DNA of 64,000 nt from an uncultured Alistipes sp. (lineage in GTDB: Bacteria; Bacteroidota; Bacteroidia; Bacteroidales; Rikenellaceae): the NCBI GenBank assembly GCA_944326035.1, contig CALVCS010000011.1:62001-126000 (forward strand), given 5' to 3'. A program made the translations under genes and the position numbers. The notes beneath the pieces were generated by a model. It worked only from the letters and a program-made list of their open reading frames with translations, ran no database searches and was not told the origin of the DNA. Position 1 is the first letter of the stretch; each line of letters starts with the position of its first letter. Positions 42,911 to 52,301 of the stretch are shown here, piece after piece.

Positions 42911-44980
42911 ATGCAAAACGGAAAAATAGGGGTAACTACCGAGAACATCTTCCCGATTATCAAGAAGTTTCTTTATTCGGATCATGAAATTTTTTTGCGT
43001 GAGTTGGTGGCCAATGCCGTGGATGCAACCCGCAAGATCTCGACCCTGGCTGCGAAAAACGAGTTTAACGGCGAATTGGGCGATCTGACCATTCGGGTGA
43101 AACTCGATCCGGAAACCCGTACCTTGACCATCTCCGATGCGGGGATCGGGATGACGGCCGAAGAGATCGACAAATATATCAACCAAATCGCCTTCTCCGG
43201 CGCCGAAGAGTTCCTGGCCAAATATCAAAACCAGTCGATCATCGGCCATTTTGGATTGGGGTTCTATTCGGCTTTTATGGTCTCCGACAAGGTGGAAATC
43301 ATCACCCGTTCGTACCGCGAAGGTTCCAAGACCATGAAATGGAGCTGTGACGGTACGCCGGAATATGCGATGGAAGAAGCCGCCGAAACCCGGCAGCGGG
43401 GTACGGATATTATCCTGCACCTGAGCGAAGACTGCAAGGAATTTGCGGAAAAAGACCGGATCCGTGGTATTTTGAATAAGTACTGTCGTTTCTTGCCGGT
43501 GCCCATTGCCTTCGGGAAAAAGCAGGAATGGAAAGACGGCAAATATGTGGATACCGATCAGGACGATATCATCAACGATACCGAACCGCTGTGGACGCGC
43601 AAACCGTCGGACATTACCCCCGAACAGTATGTCGAATTTTACCACAAGCTCTATCCGCTGGGCGAAGATCCGCTGTTCTATATCCATCTGAATATCGACT
43701 ATCCGTTCAACTTGACGGGAATTCTCTACTTCCCGAAGATTCACAACAACTTCGAGATCCAGAAGAACAAGATTCAGCTCTATTCGAACCAGGTGTTCGT
43801 GACCGATTCGGTGGAAGGGATCGTGCCCGAATTCCTGACCCTGTTGCACGGGGTGATCGACTCGCCGGATATTCCGTTGAACGTGTCGCGTAGTTACTTG
43901 CAGAGCGACTCGAACGTCAAGAAGATCTCCAGCTACATTACCCGAAAAGTGGCTGAACGTCTGAGCGAAATCTTCAAACAGCAACGTTCGGAATATGAAA
44001 GCAAGTGGGATGACCTGAAGATCTTTATCGAATACGGGATCATTACCGACGAAAAATTTGCCGAAAAGGCTGCCGATTTCGTCTTGCTGAAGAACATCGA
44101 AGGCAAGTATTTCACGCTGGACGAATACAGCAAGCTGGTCAAAGAAAACCAAACCGACAAAGATGGCAATACGATCTATCTGTACACGTCCGACAAGGAA
44201 GGCCAATACAGCTTCATCGAAGCCGCACGCGGGAAAGGATACGATGTGTTGGAAATGAACGGTCCGCTGGACAACCACTTCATGGGTTGGGCCGAAAACA
44301 AACATCAGCAATTGCGTTTCACGCGGGTGGATGCCGATGTGATCGACCGTTTGATTCAGAAAGCCGAACCGATCCATATGGCGCTCAGTTCTCAGCAGCA
44401 GGATATCCTGCGTCCGGTTTTCGAAGCCCAGTTGCCGGTTCAGGAAAAGGCCCATTACAACGTGCTGTTCGAAGCGATGGATGAAAAACAGTCGCCGGTC
44501 ATCATCACCCAAAACGAGTTCATGCGTCGTATGAAAGATATGGCAGCCATGGGCGGTGGTGGCATGGCCTTCTACGGACAGATGCCGGACAGCTATAATG
44601 TGGTGGTCAATGGCAATCACCCGATGGTGGCTGAAATCCTCGATGAAGTGGAAAAAGGCTACGGGGAAGATCTGGACAAGATCAATAAGAAGATCGATGC
44701 AGCGGTTTCGGAACAGAACAGCCTGCATGAATTGATCAAGGATAAGAAAGAAGCCGATCTGACCTCGGAAGAAAAAGAAAAACGCGACGACCTGAACAAG
44801 AAAGTCGACGATCTGCGTCATCAACGGACGGATCGTCTGGGTGAGTTGGGTAAGGAAAACAAGCTGGTCAAACAGCTCATCGACCTGGCTTTGTTGGCCA
44901 ACGGCATGTTGAAAGGCGAAGAGTTGACCCGGTTTATCCACCGCAGTGTGGATCTGATCGGTACCAATAAATGTAAATAA
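42911..44980 (+). CDS. htpG: Molecular chaperone HtpG (Hsp90 family)
   Basis: A 689-residue Hsp90. The N-terminal ATPase domain shows LRELVANAVDATRKI near residue 30, ISDAGIGMTAEEI near 76, and the lid/ATP motif IIGHFGLGFYSAFMVSDKVEI near 117. The middle domain follows with VSRSYLQSD near 325, and the charged C-terminal region (EEKEKRDDLNKK) is longer than in E. coli (about 624 residues). It refolds proteins using ATP in the cytoplasm. Its own promoter region contains an inverted repeat, and a strong terminator follows, so it is monocistronic. Confidence 0.97.
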   Translation: MQNGKIGVTTENIFPIIKKFLYSDHEIFLRELVANAVDATRKISTLAAKNEFNGELGDLTIRVKLDPETRTLTISDAGIGMTAEEIDKYINQIAFSGAEEFLAKYQNQSIIGHFGLGFYSAFMVSDKVEIITRSYREGSKTMKWSCDGTPEYAMEEAAETRQRGTDIILHLSEDCKEFAEKDRIRGILNKYCRFLPVPIAFGKKQEWKDGKYVDTDQDDIINDTEPLWTRKPSDITPEQYVEFYHKLYPLGEDPLFYIHLNIDYPFNLTGILYFPKIHNNFEIQKNKIQLYSNQVFVTDSVEGIVPEFLTLLHGVIDSPDIPLNVSRSYLQSDSNVKKISSYITRKVAERLSEIFKQQRSEYESKWDDLKIFIEYGIITDEKFAEKAADFVLLKNIEGKYFTLDEYSKLVKENQTDKDGNTIYLYTSDKEGQYSFIEAARGKGYDVLEMNGPLDNHFMGWAENKHQQLRFTRVDADVIDRLIQKAEPIHMALSSQQQDILRPVFEAQLPVQEKAHYNVLFEAMDEKQSPVIITQNEFMRRMKDMAAMGGGGMAFYGQMPDSYNVVVNGNHPMVAEILDEVEKGYGEDLDKINKKIDAAVSEQNSLHELIKDKKEADLTSEEKEKRDDLNKKVDDLRHQRTDRLGELGKENKLVKQLIDLALLANGMLKGEELTRFIHRSVDLIGTNKCK

Positions 44981-45027
44981 AAGTTTGTGAATGCCTGTAA
45001 GTAAGGAGTCTTTGGACTCTGTTCCCG

Positions 45028-45065
45028 AAACGGCGAAGAACGTAAAAGTTCTTCGCCGTTTTTTT
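45028..45065 (+). terminator. Intrinsic terminator of htpG
   Basis: A perfect 14-bp stem (45028-45041 with 45048-45061), 6-base loop and T-run. The following 45066-45255 holds no gene that I can see. Confidence 0.93.
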
Positions 45066-45255
45066 GTTCGGTCGGGCCAGGGGGTTTACGGGGCGAATCT
45101 TCGGTATGTAGACGGGCGGAGAGGCTTGTTTCGGGTTTCCTCGGGACGGTTGGGTGCGTTGCAGAAGGGCATGAACGATCGGGGAAGTAATAGGTTGCTC
45201 ACTCAATAAAAACTTTTCGAGAGAGAAAGGGGTACGGCAGTGAAGGCTAAAAAAG

Positions 45256-45285
45256 AGGGGAATGTCTCGCAAGAGACATTCCCCT
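45256..45285 (-). terminator. Terminator of the S46 peptidase gene
   Basis: A perfect 13-bp stem (45256-45268 with 45273-45285) with a GCAA-type loop; read leftwards it ends in CTTTTTT. Confidence 0.9.
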
Positions 45286-45327
45286 TTGGAAGAGCGATCG
45301 CACGCCCTTGACACAGAGCGAGGAGGA

Positions 45328-47427
45328 TCAGTCTACGATGTTCATTTCGTCGAGCAGATAGCCGGCGTGGCCGATGCGATCGATCACGAACAGCACATAG
45401 CGAATGTCGACGATGATGTTCCGGCATTTGACCGGATCGAATTCGTAATCGCTCATCGTGGTTTCCCAGGTGCGGTCGAAGTTGATCCCGATCAGTTCAC
45501 CCCGGGCGTTGAGCACCGGGCTTCCCGAGTTGCCGCCCGTGGTGTGGTTGGTGGCGATGAAACCCACCGGAACCGTCCCGTTGACGGCCCAGCGGCCATA
45601 ATCCTTCGTAGCATACATCTCGCGTAAGGCTTGCGGAACGTTGTAGTCGTAGATCTCCGGATTGTCCTTTTCGATAATGCCTTCCAGTGTGGAGAACGGT
45701 TCGTAATAGACGGCATCCACGGGTTTATAGCCTTCGATCTGTCCATATGAGATCCGCAGGGTCAGGTTGGCATCCGGGAAGAAGGTCTTGTCGGGTTGCA
45801 TCTCCATGAGGGCCCGCATATAGGGGCGATAAAGACGGTTGATCTGGGCGTTGAGTTGCCGGTATGTCGGATCGATCCGCGTTTTGAAATAGGTGGTAAA
45901 GGCTTCGGCCATCTGCAGCGCCGGGTCGGTTTTGAGTGCTTCGGCTCGACCGGCAGAGTCGAGGGCCATCAGTTTGGCATAATTTTCCGGAGAGGAGAAG
46001 TAGCTCTGATTGAACAGCGTGTCCACGAAGGCCTCTACGCTGCCGGCTTTGGCGACCGCTTCGCGGAAATAGTCCGGCATCCACTCCTGCGGCACGTTGG
46101 CTTCATACTCTTCCAGCAAGGCTTTGGCGGTCAGCAGGTCGATCGTCCGGCTGTAATTTTTAAAGTAACCGTCAGCAGCCCGGGCGGCATTTTCTTTGAA
46201 GACGTTTTTGGAGGCCCCGGCCGCAAACGACGTCAGTTCGATGGCTTCATATACTTCCTGATAGTAATCCCGGGCATAGGCATAGGGGGCCAGTTCGGCA
46301 TACAGCTTATGCAGTTCGGGCAGCAGATCCCGATAGGCCGGTTTGTCGGCCGCCCATTGGGTGAATTGGGCTTCGAGCGCTTTTTTCTTTTCCAGCGTCC
46401 CTAAACGGGCCAACCCTTTGCTTTCGCCTTGCCATTTTTTCCAGGGATTGGAGATGCGGGCGTTCTTGGCCGCGTAGGCGATGCGGACGGCCGGGCTTTT
46501 GGCCTGTTCGGCATTCATGATCTCCAGACGTTTGGTGCGCAGGCGGATCTTATCGGGATTGCCGTGGTTGAGGGTGTAGTCCACGGCATCCGAAATGACA
46601 TACTGTTGGGTGCGCCCCGGATTGCCGTACACCAGCGTGAAATCGCCCTCTTTGAGCCCTTGCGTCGAGATGGCTAACGATTTGCGAGGGTGATAAGGCA
46701 CGTTATCGGGTGAGTAGTCGGCCGGTTGATTTTGGGCGTTGGCATAGATGCGGAAAACGGCGAAATCCCCCGTGTGACGAGGCCAGATCCAGTTGTCGGT
46801 GTCGCCGCCGAATTTGCCGATCGAGGAGGGCGGGGCAGCGACCAGTCGAATGTCGGTGAACTTTTCGTACAGGAACAGAAAGTACTGGTTGCCGTAATAG
46901 AACGGTTCGACCGAAGCTTCGTAGTGAGTGCCGGCCGTTGCCTCCTGGGTGAGTTGTTGGCTGTGCAGGCGGATCAGGCTGTCGCGTTCGGCTTGAGGGG
47001 TCTGGTCGGTGATGCCGGCGAGAACCTGATCGGTAACTTCATCCATACGGATTAGAAACTTGACGTTGAGACCCGGATTGGGCAACTCTTCGGAGCGGTT
47101 CATGGCCCAGAACCCGTTCGTCAGGTAGTCTTTTTCGACGGAGCTGTGGGCGCCGATGAAGTAGTAGCCGCAGTGGTAGTTGGTGAGCATCAGCCCGTCG
47201 TTGGAGATCACCTCTCCGGTACAGCCTCCGCCGAACAGCACGACGGCGTCTTTCAACGAGGCCTGGTTGATGCTGTACAGGTCTTCGGCCTTGAGTTTGA
47301 ATCCTTTGGATTTCATGGCTTTGATCCGCGAACCGATCAGGGATGGAATCCACATGCCCTCATCGGCCCGCAGGGTGCCTCCCGCGAGCAACAGGGCCGC
47401 GCAAAGCAGGGTGACGAATTTTTTCAT
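45328..47427 (-). CDS. dpp11: S46 family dipeptidyl peptidase (DPP11-like)
   Basis: A 699-residue periplasmic serine peptidase with a signal peptide (MKKFVTLLCAALLLAGG, cut near residue 21). His85 lies in TNYHCGYY and Ser634 in GGNSGSPVLN. Eighteen residues later is Arg652 in INFDRTWE. In P. gingivalis DPP11 the Ser655-Arg673 spacing is the same, and Arg there selects Asp or Glu before the cleaved bond, whereas DPP7 has Gly. It removes dipeptides from imported oligopeptides. The start overlaps the maf stop by ATGA. It ends at a strong terminator. Confidence 0.93.
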   Translation of the reverse strand: MKKFVTLLCAALLLAGGTLRADEGMWIPSLIGSRIKAMKSKGFKLKAEDLYSINQASLKDAVVLFGGGCTGEVISNDGLMLTNYHCGYYFIGAHSSVEKDYLTNGFWAMNRSEELPNPGLNVKFLIRMDEVTDQVLAGITDQTPQAERDSLIRLHSQQLTQEATAGTHYEASVEPFYYGNQYFLFLYEKFTDIRLVAAPPSSIGKFGGDTDNWIWPRHTGDFAVFRIYANAQNQPADYSPDNVPYHPRKSLAISTQGLKEGDFTLVYGNPGRTQQYVISDAVDYTLNHGNPDKIRLRTKRLEIMNAEQAKSPAVRIAYAAKNARISNPWKKWQGESKGLARLGTLEKKKALEAQFTQWAADKPAYRDLLPELHKLYAELAPYAYARDYYQEVYEAIELTSFAAGASKNVFKENAARAADGYFKNYSRTIDLLTAKALLEEYEANVPQEWMPDYFREAVAKAGSVEAFVDTLFNQSYFSSPENYAKLMALDSAGRAEALKTDPALQMAEAFTTYFKTRIDPTYRQLNAQINRLYRPYMRALMEMQPDKTFFPDANLTLRISYGQIEGYKPVDAVYYEPFSTLEGIIEKDNPEIYDYNVPQALREMYATKDYGRWAVNGTVPVGFIATNHTTGGNSGSPVLNARGELIGINFDRTWETTMSDYEFDPVKCRNIIVDIRYVLFVIDRIGHAGYLLDEMNIVD

Positions 47428-48020
47428 GCTTCTATAAAACGGTTTAATTGATCGTATAATTTCTGAATGGGAAGGCCCATGACGTTGTAGAATGAGCCCT
47501 GAATGCCTTCGATGCCCACGTAACCGATCCATTCCTGGATGCCGTACGAGCCGGCTTTATCGAAGGGCTGATAGTGGTCGATGTAGTAGACGATCGCCTC
47601 GTGGGTCAGAGGGCCGAAAAATACCTCGCTGTGGGCGTCGAACGAGAGCGTACGGTCCGGTGTCCGAAGCGTGACGCCTGTGACGACCCGATGACTTCGG
47701 CCGCTGAGTCGCTCCAACATCGCGATGGCATCGGCCCGGTTGCGCGGTTTTCCTAAGATCTGCTGGTCCAGAATCACCACGGTGTCGGCCGTAATCAGAA
47801 TATCGTGTTTGTTCAGCGGAGCCGGGTAGGCTTCGGACTTGAGTCGGGAGAGATAGACCGGCACTTCGTCACAAGGCAACGAGTCGGGATAGCGCTCTTC
47901 GACCTCATACTGATCGGCCAGGGTGTACGTCAGACCGCAATCTTTGATCAGTTGCTGACGGCGCGGAGAGTGGCTGGCCAGGATCAATCGGTAATTTTTA
48001 AGTTTGTCGTGCAATAACAT
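47424..48020 (-). CDS. maf: Maf-like nucleoside triphosphate pyrophosphatase
   Basis: A 198-residue protein. The Maf signature is LILASHSPRRQQLI near residue 12; TADTVVILDQQILGKP near 72 holds the catalytic Asp, and YGIQEWIGYVGIEGIQGSFYNVMGLP is typical of the family. These enzymes hydrolyse dTTP, UTP or modified nucleotides. ATG 48020 begins the normal short N-terminus; the 33-residue extension to 48119 is rejected. The stop overlaps the S46 peptidase start by four bases. Confidence 0.95.
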   Translation of the reverse strand: MLLHDKLKNYRLILASHSPRRQQLIKDCGLTYTLADQYEVEERYPDSLPCDEVPVYLSRLKSEAYPAPLNKHDILITADTVVILDQQILGKPRNRADAIAMLERLSGRSHRVVTGVTLRTPDRTLSFDAHSEVFFGPLTHEAIVYYIDHYQPFDKAGSYGIQEWIGYVGIEGIQGSFYNVMGLPIQKLYDQLNRFIEA

Positions 48021-48058
48021 AGTCGTGTATTTGGGGCCGGCGTAGAAGGCGTGAACGT

Positions 48059-48793
48059 TTACATTTTTCGGTGCAACCAGCCGGGCAGATGTTGCAACAG
48101 CAGGCCGATTACACGCCACCGGGGAGAGACGTATTGAACGGTCTTGCGACGCTCGATGGCGTGCAGAATATAGCGGGCGGCCTCTTGCGGAGAGGTGATC
48201 CAGAAGTGGCCTTTGCCCTTCATCATGTCGGTTTGGACCGAACCGGGGCGTATGTCGGTGATATAGAGGGGGACCGTTTCATGGGCGGCCCGTTGTTGGA
48301 GACCTTGCAGATAGTTGATTTGATAGGCTTTCGAGGCGGCGTAAGCCGGAGCCGCCCCACTGCCCCGCAATCCCATGACCGAGGTGATGGCGACGAAATG
48401 TCCACCTCCCTGCGCCTTGAGCGTACGATAACTCCAGTCGGCGGTCCGGGTAAAGGCATCGATATTGAGCCGATTGGTTTGGGCTTCGATCCGGTAATCG
48501 AGGTCTGGATTGAAATCGCCGGTTCCCGAGCACAGTACAATCACCTGGACCGAACCCAGTCGCTGAACGGCAGCTTCCAGATGAGCTTCTGCCTCCGGGT
48601 CCGTCAGGTCGAACGGGCAAACGATATAGTGTTCTGGATCTTCGGTTTGCAGGGCTTCCAGTCGGTCGGCCCGGCGGCCGGTGATGGCGACCCGATAACC
48701 GCGCTGCACCAACAGCCGGGCGGTTTCGAGACCGATGCCTGAACTGGCGCCTATGACAAGAGCCTTTTTATTCGCAGAAGTTGGGAGTTGCAT
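48059..48793 (-). CDS. Short-chain dehydrogenase/reductase
   Basis: A 244-residue SDR. The cofactor motif is IGASSGIGLETARLL near residue 14; TGRR with the following Arg suggests NADP. The active-site Tyr and Lys are in AYAASKAYQ near 150, with the Ser in ITSVMGLRG. The PGSVQTDMMKGKGHFWI segment is close to SDRs of unknown substrate. It lies 38 bases before maf and 152 bases after the FAH-family gene on the same strand. No substrate can be assigned. Confidence 0.9.
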   Translation of the reverse strand: MQLPTSANKKALVIGASSGIGLETARLLVQRGYRVAITGRRADRLEALQTEDPEHYIVCPFDLTDPEAEAHLEAAVQRLGSVQVIVLCSGTGDFNPDLDYRIEAQTNRLNIDAFTRTADWSYRTLKAQGGGHFVAITSVMGLRGSGAAPAYAASKAYQINYLQGLQQRAAHETVPLYITDIRPGSVQTDMMKGKGHFWITSPQEAARYILHAIERRKTVQYVSPRWRVIGLLLQHLPGWLHRKM

Positions 48794-48945
48794 GGTCGGA
48801 AGAAAAGTTTCGAGGGGTTAGGATACCGGTGCCGTTTCTTGGCGAGTGCGTTGGAAAAGACGGTCGATGGGTCCCGGCAAGGTTTCCATGATTTGGAAAT
48901 GCCTTGTTTCCGAGCATTGATCGGTGAGCGGGCGTCCGTGAGGGA

Positions 48946-49569
48946 TCATTTGATGTCGAAATCCAGGAGGGTACGACCTTCCAGTGAGGCACGGATATGA
49001 TCGCCCGGTTTGACCGGTCCGACGCCGACAGGGGTCCCCGTAAAGATCAGGTCTCCGATGCGCAGGGTGAAAAACTGCGAAAGGTAGGCGATGATCCGGT
49101 TCACGGAGAAGATCATTTGAGACGTATCGCCGCGTTGTCGGATTTGGTCATTGAGCGACATTTCGAAGTGGAGGTTTTGTACGTCTCCGCCCAGCTCTGC
49201 CAACGGAATGAATTGGGGGGAGAGGGCGGCCGAGTGGTCGAAGGCCTTGCAGATCTCCCATGGCAATCCTTCGGCGATGCACCGGCGTTGGAGGTCGCGG
49301 GCCGTGAAATCGATTCCGAGTCCCACTTCACTGTAACAGCGGGGGGCGAACTTTTCGTCGAGGAATTTGGCCATGCGGTTGATGCGGATGACCAACTCCG
49401 TTTCGTAGTGCAGATCTTCGCTGAACGAGGGAACGTAAAACGCCTCGTTGTTACGCAGCAGGGCCGTATCGGGTTTCAGAAAGAAGACGGGCGCTTCGGG
49501 AATATGACGATTGTGGTCTAACTCCTGGATGTGTTCGACGTAATTGCGTCCGATACAGAGAATTTTCAT
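48946..49569 (-). CDS. Fumarylacetoacetate hydrolase family protein
   Basis: A 207-residue protein with the FAH core: MKILCIGRNYVEHIQEL, then FLKPDTALL, metal-binding YETELVIRI, KAFDHSAALSPQF, and the GDLIFTGTPVGVGPVKPGD motif. Relatives decarboxylate oxaloacetate or hydrolyse acylpyruvates; acylpyruvase or oxaloacetate decarboxylase activity is most likely. It begins 3 bases after the lpxB stop, so it is part of the same transcript. Confidence 0.92.
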   Translation of the reverse strand: MKILCIGRNYVEHIQELDHNRHIPEAPVFFLKPDTALLRNNEAFYVPSFSEDLHYETELVIRINRMAKFLDEKFAPRCYSEVGLGIDFTARDLQRRCIAEGLPWEICKAFDHSAALSPQFIPLAELGGDVQNLHFEMSLNDQIRQRGDTSQMIFSVNRIIAYLSQFFTLRIGDLIFTGTPVGVGPVKPGDHIRASLEGRTLLDFDIK

Positions 49570-49572
49570 GAT

Positions 49573-50706
49573 TTATTTGGTTTTGCGCAGTTCTTCCACC
49601 ATGCGGGCTCCGACGCGTTCGGAAGCGCCAGCAGCCCCCATCTTTTCCCTCAGTTCGGCGTAGTCGGCCAGCATGCGGTTGTGTTTCGTGCCGCCGGGCA
49701 AGATGGCGTTTAGCTCTTCGGTAGCATTTTTCATGTTCATCTGAAACTGCAGAAGTTCGCGAACGGCTTCCCGTCCCAGCACCAGATTGACCAGCGAAAC
49801 ATAGGGGATTTTCAGAAACATCTTGCCAATCAGCATCGAGGGCAGATCCCGGCGATAGCAGACCATTTCGGGGGTGCCGATCAGGGCGGTTTCGAGGGTG
49901 GCGGTGCCGGAGGTTACGACAGCGGCTTGGCTGACCGACAGCAGTTCGTAGGTGAGGTCCTGGACCCAGCGTACGTCGCTACCCTCCAGATGGGGCGCAT
50001 AGACGCTGCGATCGAGCCACGACACGCCGGCCACGACAAATTGGTATTGCGGAAACTGGCGGGACAGCTTCACCATGAACGGCAGATTGTAGCCGATTTC
50101 CGAACGGCGACTGCCGGCCAACAGCGCGATGATCGGCCGATCGTCCAGGGCATTGTCTCGAAGGAACGTTTCGCGTGAAGGGAGGTTGTCGCGGCGGGCG
50201 GCGATGGCGTCCATCAGCGGGTTGCCTTCATAGATGGCATCGATGCCCCAGCGTTGAAAATAGGGTACCTCAAAGGGAAAGATCACGAACAGCCGGTCGA
50301 CATAGCGTTGTAGCAGTTTGACCCTGGACTCTTTCCAGGCCCATACTTTGGGGGCGATGTAGTAGTAGACCGGGATGCCGGCCGCGTGGGCGAAACGGGC
50401 GATGCGGAGGTTGAATCCGGCGTAGTCGATCAGAATCAACAGGTCGGGGCGATGGTGTTCGATGTCCTGGCGGCAAAAGGCGATCTGTCCCAGAATGGTC
50501 CGCAGGTTTTTGAGCACTTCGGTGAACCCCATGAACGAGGTTTCCTTATAGTGTTTGACCAGATTGTTGCGCCCGCCGGCTTCGGCCATTTTGTCGCCGC
50601 CCCAGAAACGGAACTGGGCTTCGGGATCGGCTTTCAGTATGCCGCGCATCAGGTTGGCTCCGTGCAGGTCGCCGGAGGCTTCGCCGGCAATGAGGTAGTA
50701 TCGCAT
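49573..50706 (-). CDS. lpxB: Lipid-A-disaccharide synthase
   Basis: A 377-residue GT19 enzyme. The start MRYYLIAGEASGDLHGANLM carries the family signature, then FRFWGGDKMAEAGG, IDYAGFNLRIARFA, YYIAPKVWAWKESR and LLAGSRRSEIGYNLPF. It joins UDP-2,3-diacylglucosamine and lipid X at the inner membrane. A lipid-A-bearing outer membrane is implied. It follows trmD after 67 bases and precedes the FAH gene by 3. Confidence 0.96.
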   Translation of the reverse strand: MRYYLIAGEASGDLHGANLMRGILKADPEAQFRFWGGDKMAEAGGRNNLVKHYKETSFMGFTEVLKNLRTILGQIAFCRQDIEHHRPDLLILIDYAGFNLRIARFAHAAGIPVYYYIAPKVWAWKESRVKLLQRYVDRLFVIFPFEVPYFQRWGIDAIYEGNPLMDAIAARRDNLPSRETFLRDNALDDRPIIALLAGSRRSEIGYNLPFMVKLSRQFPQYQFVVAGVSWLDRSVYAPHLEGSDVRWVQDLTYELLSVSQAAVVTSGTATLETALIGTPEMVCYRRDLPSMLIGKMFLKIPYVSLVNLVLGREAVRELLQFQMNMKNATEELNAILPGGTKHNRMLADYAELREKMGAAGASERVGARMVEELRKTK

Positions 50707-50773
50707 AGTTCGGTGCTTTTCGTGAAGTGAATATTGAACTTTACAAGAGGGCGGAACAGAAACGTTCGGCGGA

Positions 50774-51454
50774 TTAATCGTCCCGTAAGAGGTCGGGGCG
50801 TAATCGGGCCGTTCGTTCCAGCGCCTGCTCTTCCTGCCAGCGAGCGATCTCTTTGGGGTTGCCCGACAGTAAGACGTCGGGCACCTTCCATCCCCGGAAA
50901 TCGGCCGGTCGGGTGTAGACGGGAGGCGCCAGCAGATTGTCCTGGAAGCAGTCGGTCAGGGCCGAGGCTTCGTCCCCGATGGCCCCGGGAATGACGCGGA
51001 TCACGCTGTCGGCGATGATGGCGGCTGCCAGTTCACCGCCCGTGAGCACATAATCGCCGATGGAGATCTCGCGGGTGATGAGGTGTTCCCGGACCCGATG
51101 GTCGATGCCCTTATAGTGCCCGCAGAGGATGATGATGTTTTCCAGGGTCGAGAGCCGGTTGGCTTCGTGTTGGTTGTAGGTGAGGCCGTCGGGCGACGTG
51201 TAGATGATCTCGTCGTAATGGCGTTGGCTTTGCAGATCCTCCACACAACGGAAAATGGGTTCGGGTTTCATGACCATGCCCGCTTCGCCGCCGAACGGAT
51301 AGTCGTCCACCTGGTGATGACGGTCGAACGTGTAGTCTCGAATATTGTGAATGACGATCTCGACCAAACCTTTGTCCTGGGCTCGTTTGAGAATCGATTC
51401 GCCCAGCGGAGAGGTCAGCAGTTCGGGGACGACGGTCAGAATATCGATGCGCAT
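50774..51454 (-). CDS. trmD: tRNA (guanine37-N1)-methyltransferase
   Basis: A 226-residue SPOUT enzyme. Seen are [20 protein letters not shown], the [19 protein letters not shown] segment, [11 protein letters not shown] and the knot motif [14 protein letters not shown]. It methylates G37 of tRNAs to prevent frameshifting. In many bacteria trmD lies with rpsP, rimM and rplS; none of those are here. It begins 9 bases after the MBL hydrolase stop. Confidence 0.96.
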   Translation of the reverse strand: MRIDILTVVPELLTSPLGESILKRAQDKGLVEIVIHNIRDYTFDRHHQVDDYPFGGEAGMVMKPEPIFRCVEDLQSQRHYDEIIYTSPDGLTYNQHEANRLSTLENIIILCGHYKGIDHRVREHLITREISIGDYVLTGGELAAAIIADSVIRVIPGAIGDEASALTDCFQDNLLAPPVYTRPADFRGWKVPDVLLSGNPKEIARWQEEQALERTARLRPDLLRDD

Positions 51455-51463
51455 CGTTCGGGT

Positions 51464-52141
51464 TTATTTCGGTTCTTGGGGATCGACTTCGCCGCCCAAC
51501 ACTTCGGTGATGAACGGATTGTAGAGGGCTTCGTGCCCCAGGGTACTTTCGGGACCATGACCCGGATAGAAGCGGACCTCGTCGCCCAGCGGCATCAGTT
51601 TGTCGAGGATGCTGCGCATGATCCAGCTGTAATCGCCGCCCGGCAGGTCGGTGCGTCCGATGCTTTCGCGGAAGAGGGTATCGCCCGTGATGAGCAGTTT
51701 GTTTTCTGGGTTATACAGGGCGATATGACCGGGGGTATGGCCCGGGGTTTCGATGATCTGGAAACGGTTGTCGCCGAAACGGACCTCTTTCTGTCCTTCC
51801 AGATCGATGTCGATGGAGGGCGTATCGGTTACCTTGAAACCGTAAATCGCGCCATGGGTAGGGGCCGATTCGATCAGAAAGCGGTCTTTGCCATGGATGG
51901 CGAATGGAATTCCGAAGGTGTTTTTGACATAATTCACGCCCAACATATGGTCGACGTGACCGTGGGTGTTGACCGCCATGACCGGTTTCAGACCGTGGCT
52001 TTCGATGTATTGGGTCAGAACCGCATCTTCACGGGGGGTGTAGTTGCCGGCGTCTACGATGAGGCATTGGCCGGTTTGATCCGACACGATCAGGGTGTTT
52101 TCCCCGAAGGGGTTCATGGGCAGAACGGCTATTTTTATCAT
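51464..52141 (-). CDS. MBL-fold metallo-hydrolase (glyoxalase II-like)
   Basis: A 225-residue metallo-beta-lactamase-fold enzyme. The metal motif is NTHGHVDHMLG near residue 60, with further ligands in TPGHTPGHIALY and ITGDTLFRESIGRTDLPGG, and a C-terminal FYPGHGPES. The family includes hydroxyacylglutathione hydrolases and persulfide dioxygenases; without the C-terminal glyoxalase II domain the substrate is open. It is first in the minus-strand run to trmD, and has its own promoter. Confidence 0.9.
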   Translation of the reverse strand: MIKIAVLPMNPFGENTLIVSDQTGQCLIVDAGNYTPREDAVLTQYIESHGLKPVMAVNTHGHVDHMLGVNYVKNTFGIPFAIHGKDRFLIESAPTHGAIYGFKVTDTPSIDIDLEGQKEVRFGDNRFQIIETPGHTPGHIALYNPENKLLITGDTLFRESIGRTDLPGGDYSWIMRSILDKLMPLGDEVRFYPGHGPESTLGHEALYNPFITEVLGGEVDPQEPK

Positions 52142-52163
52142 AATTTCGAAGGCTGATTTCCTA

Positions 52164-52187
52164 CAAAGATACGGATTACTATCTTTG
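52164..52187. promoter_or_regulatory. Back-to-back divergent -7 boxes
   Basis: TATCTTTG occurs on the minus strand (52171-52164, for the MBL gene) and on the plus strand (52180-52187, for rlmD), only 8 bases apart. The -33 regions of each must overlap the other's transcript, so the two promoters may compete. Confidence 0.7.
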
Positions 52188-52301
52188 CATCGAAATCGGC
52201 CGGCACTTTTTTCTGCGGAACGCTTTTCTTGAGCGGGAAAAGCAGATCCGGGCCGGCTTTTCAGGTTGTCCAGTTGTCCATCCGAAAAATTGTATAGTAT
52301 C

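Noticed and set aside
42809..44941. 710-codon open frame antisense to htpG
   Set aside because: It is the complement of a perfect HtpG gene and encodes a Phe/His-rich sequence with no domain; such long antisense frames arise from the codon bias here.
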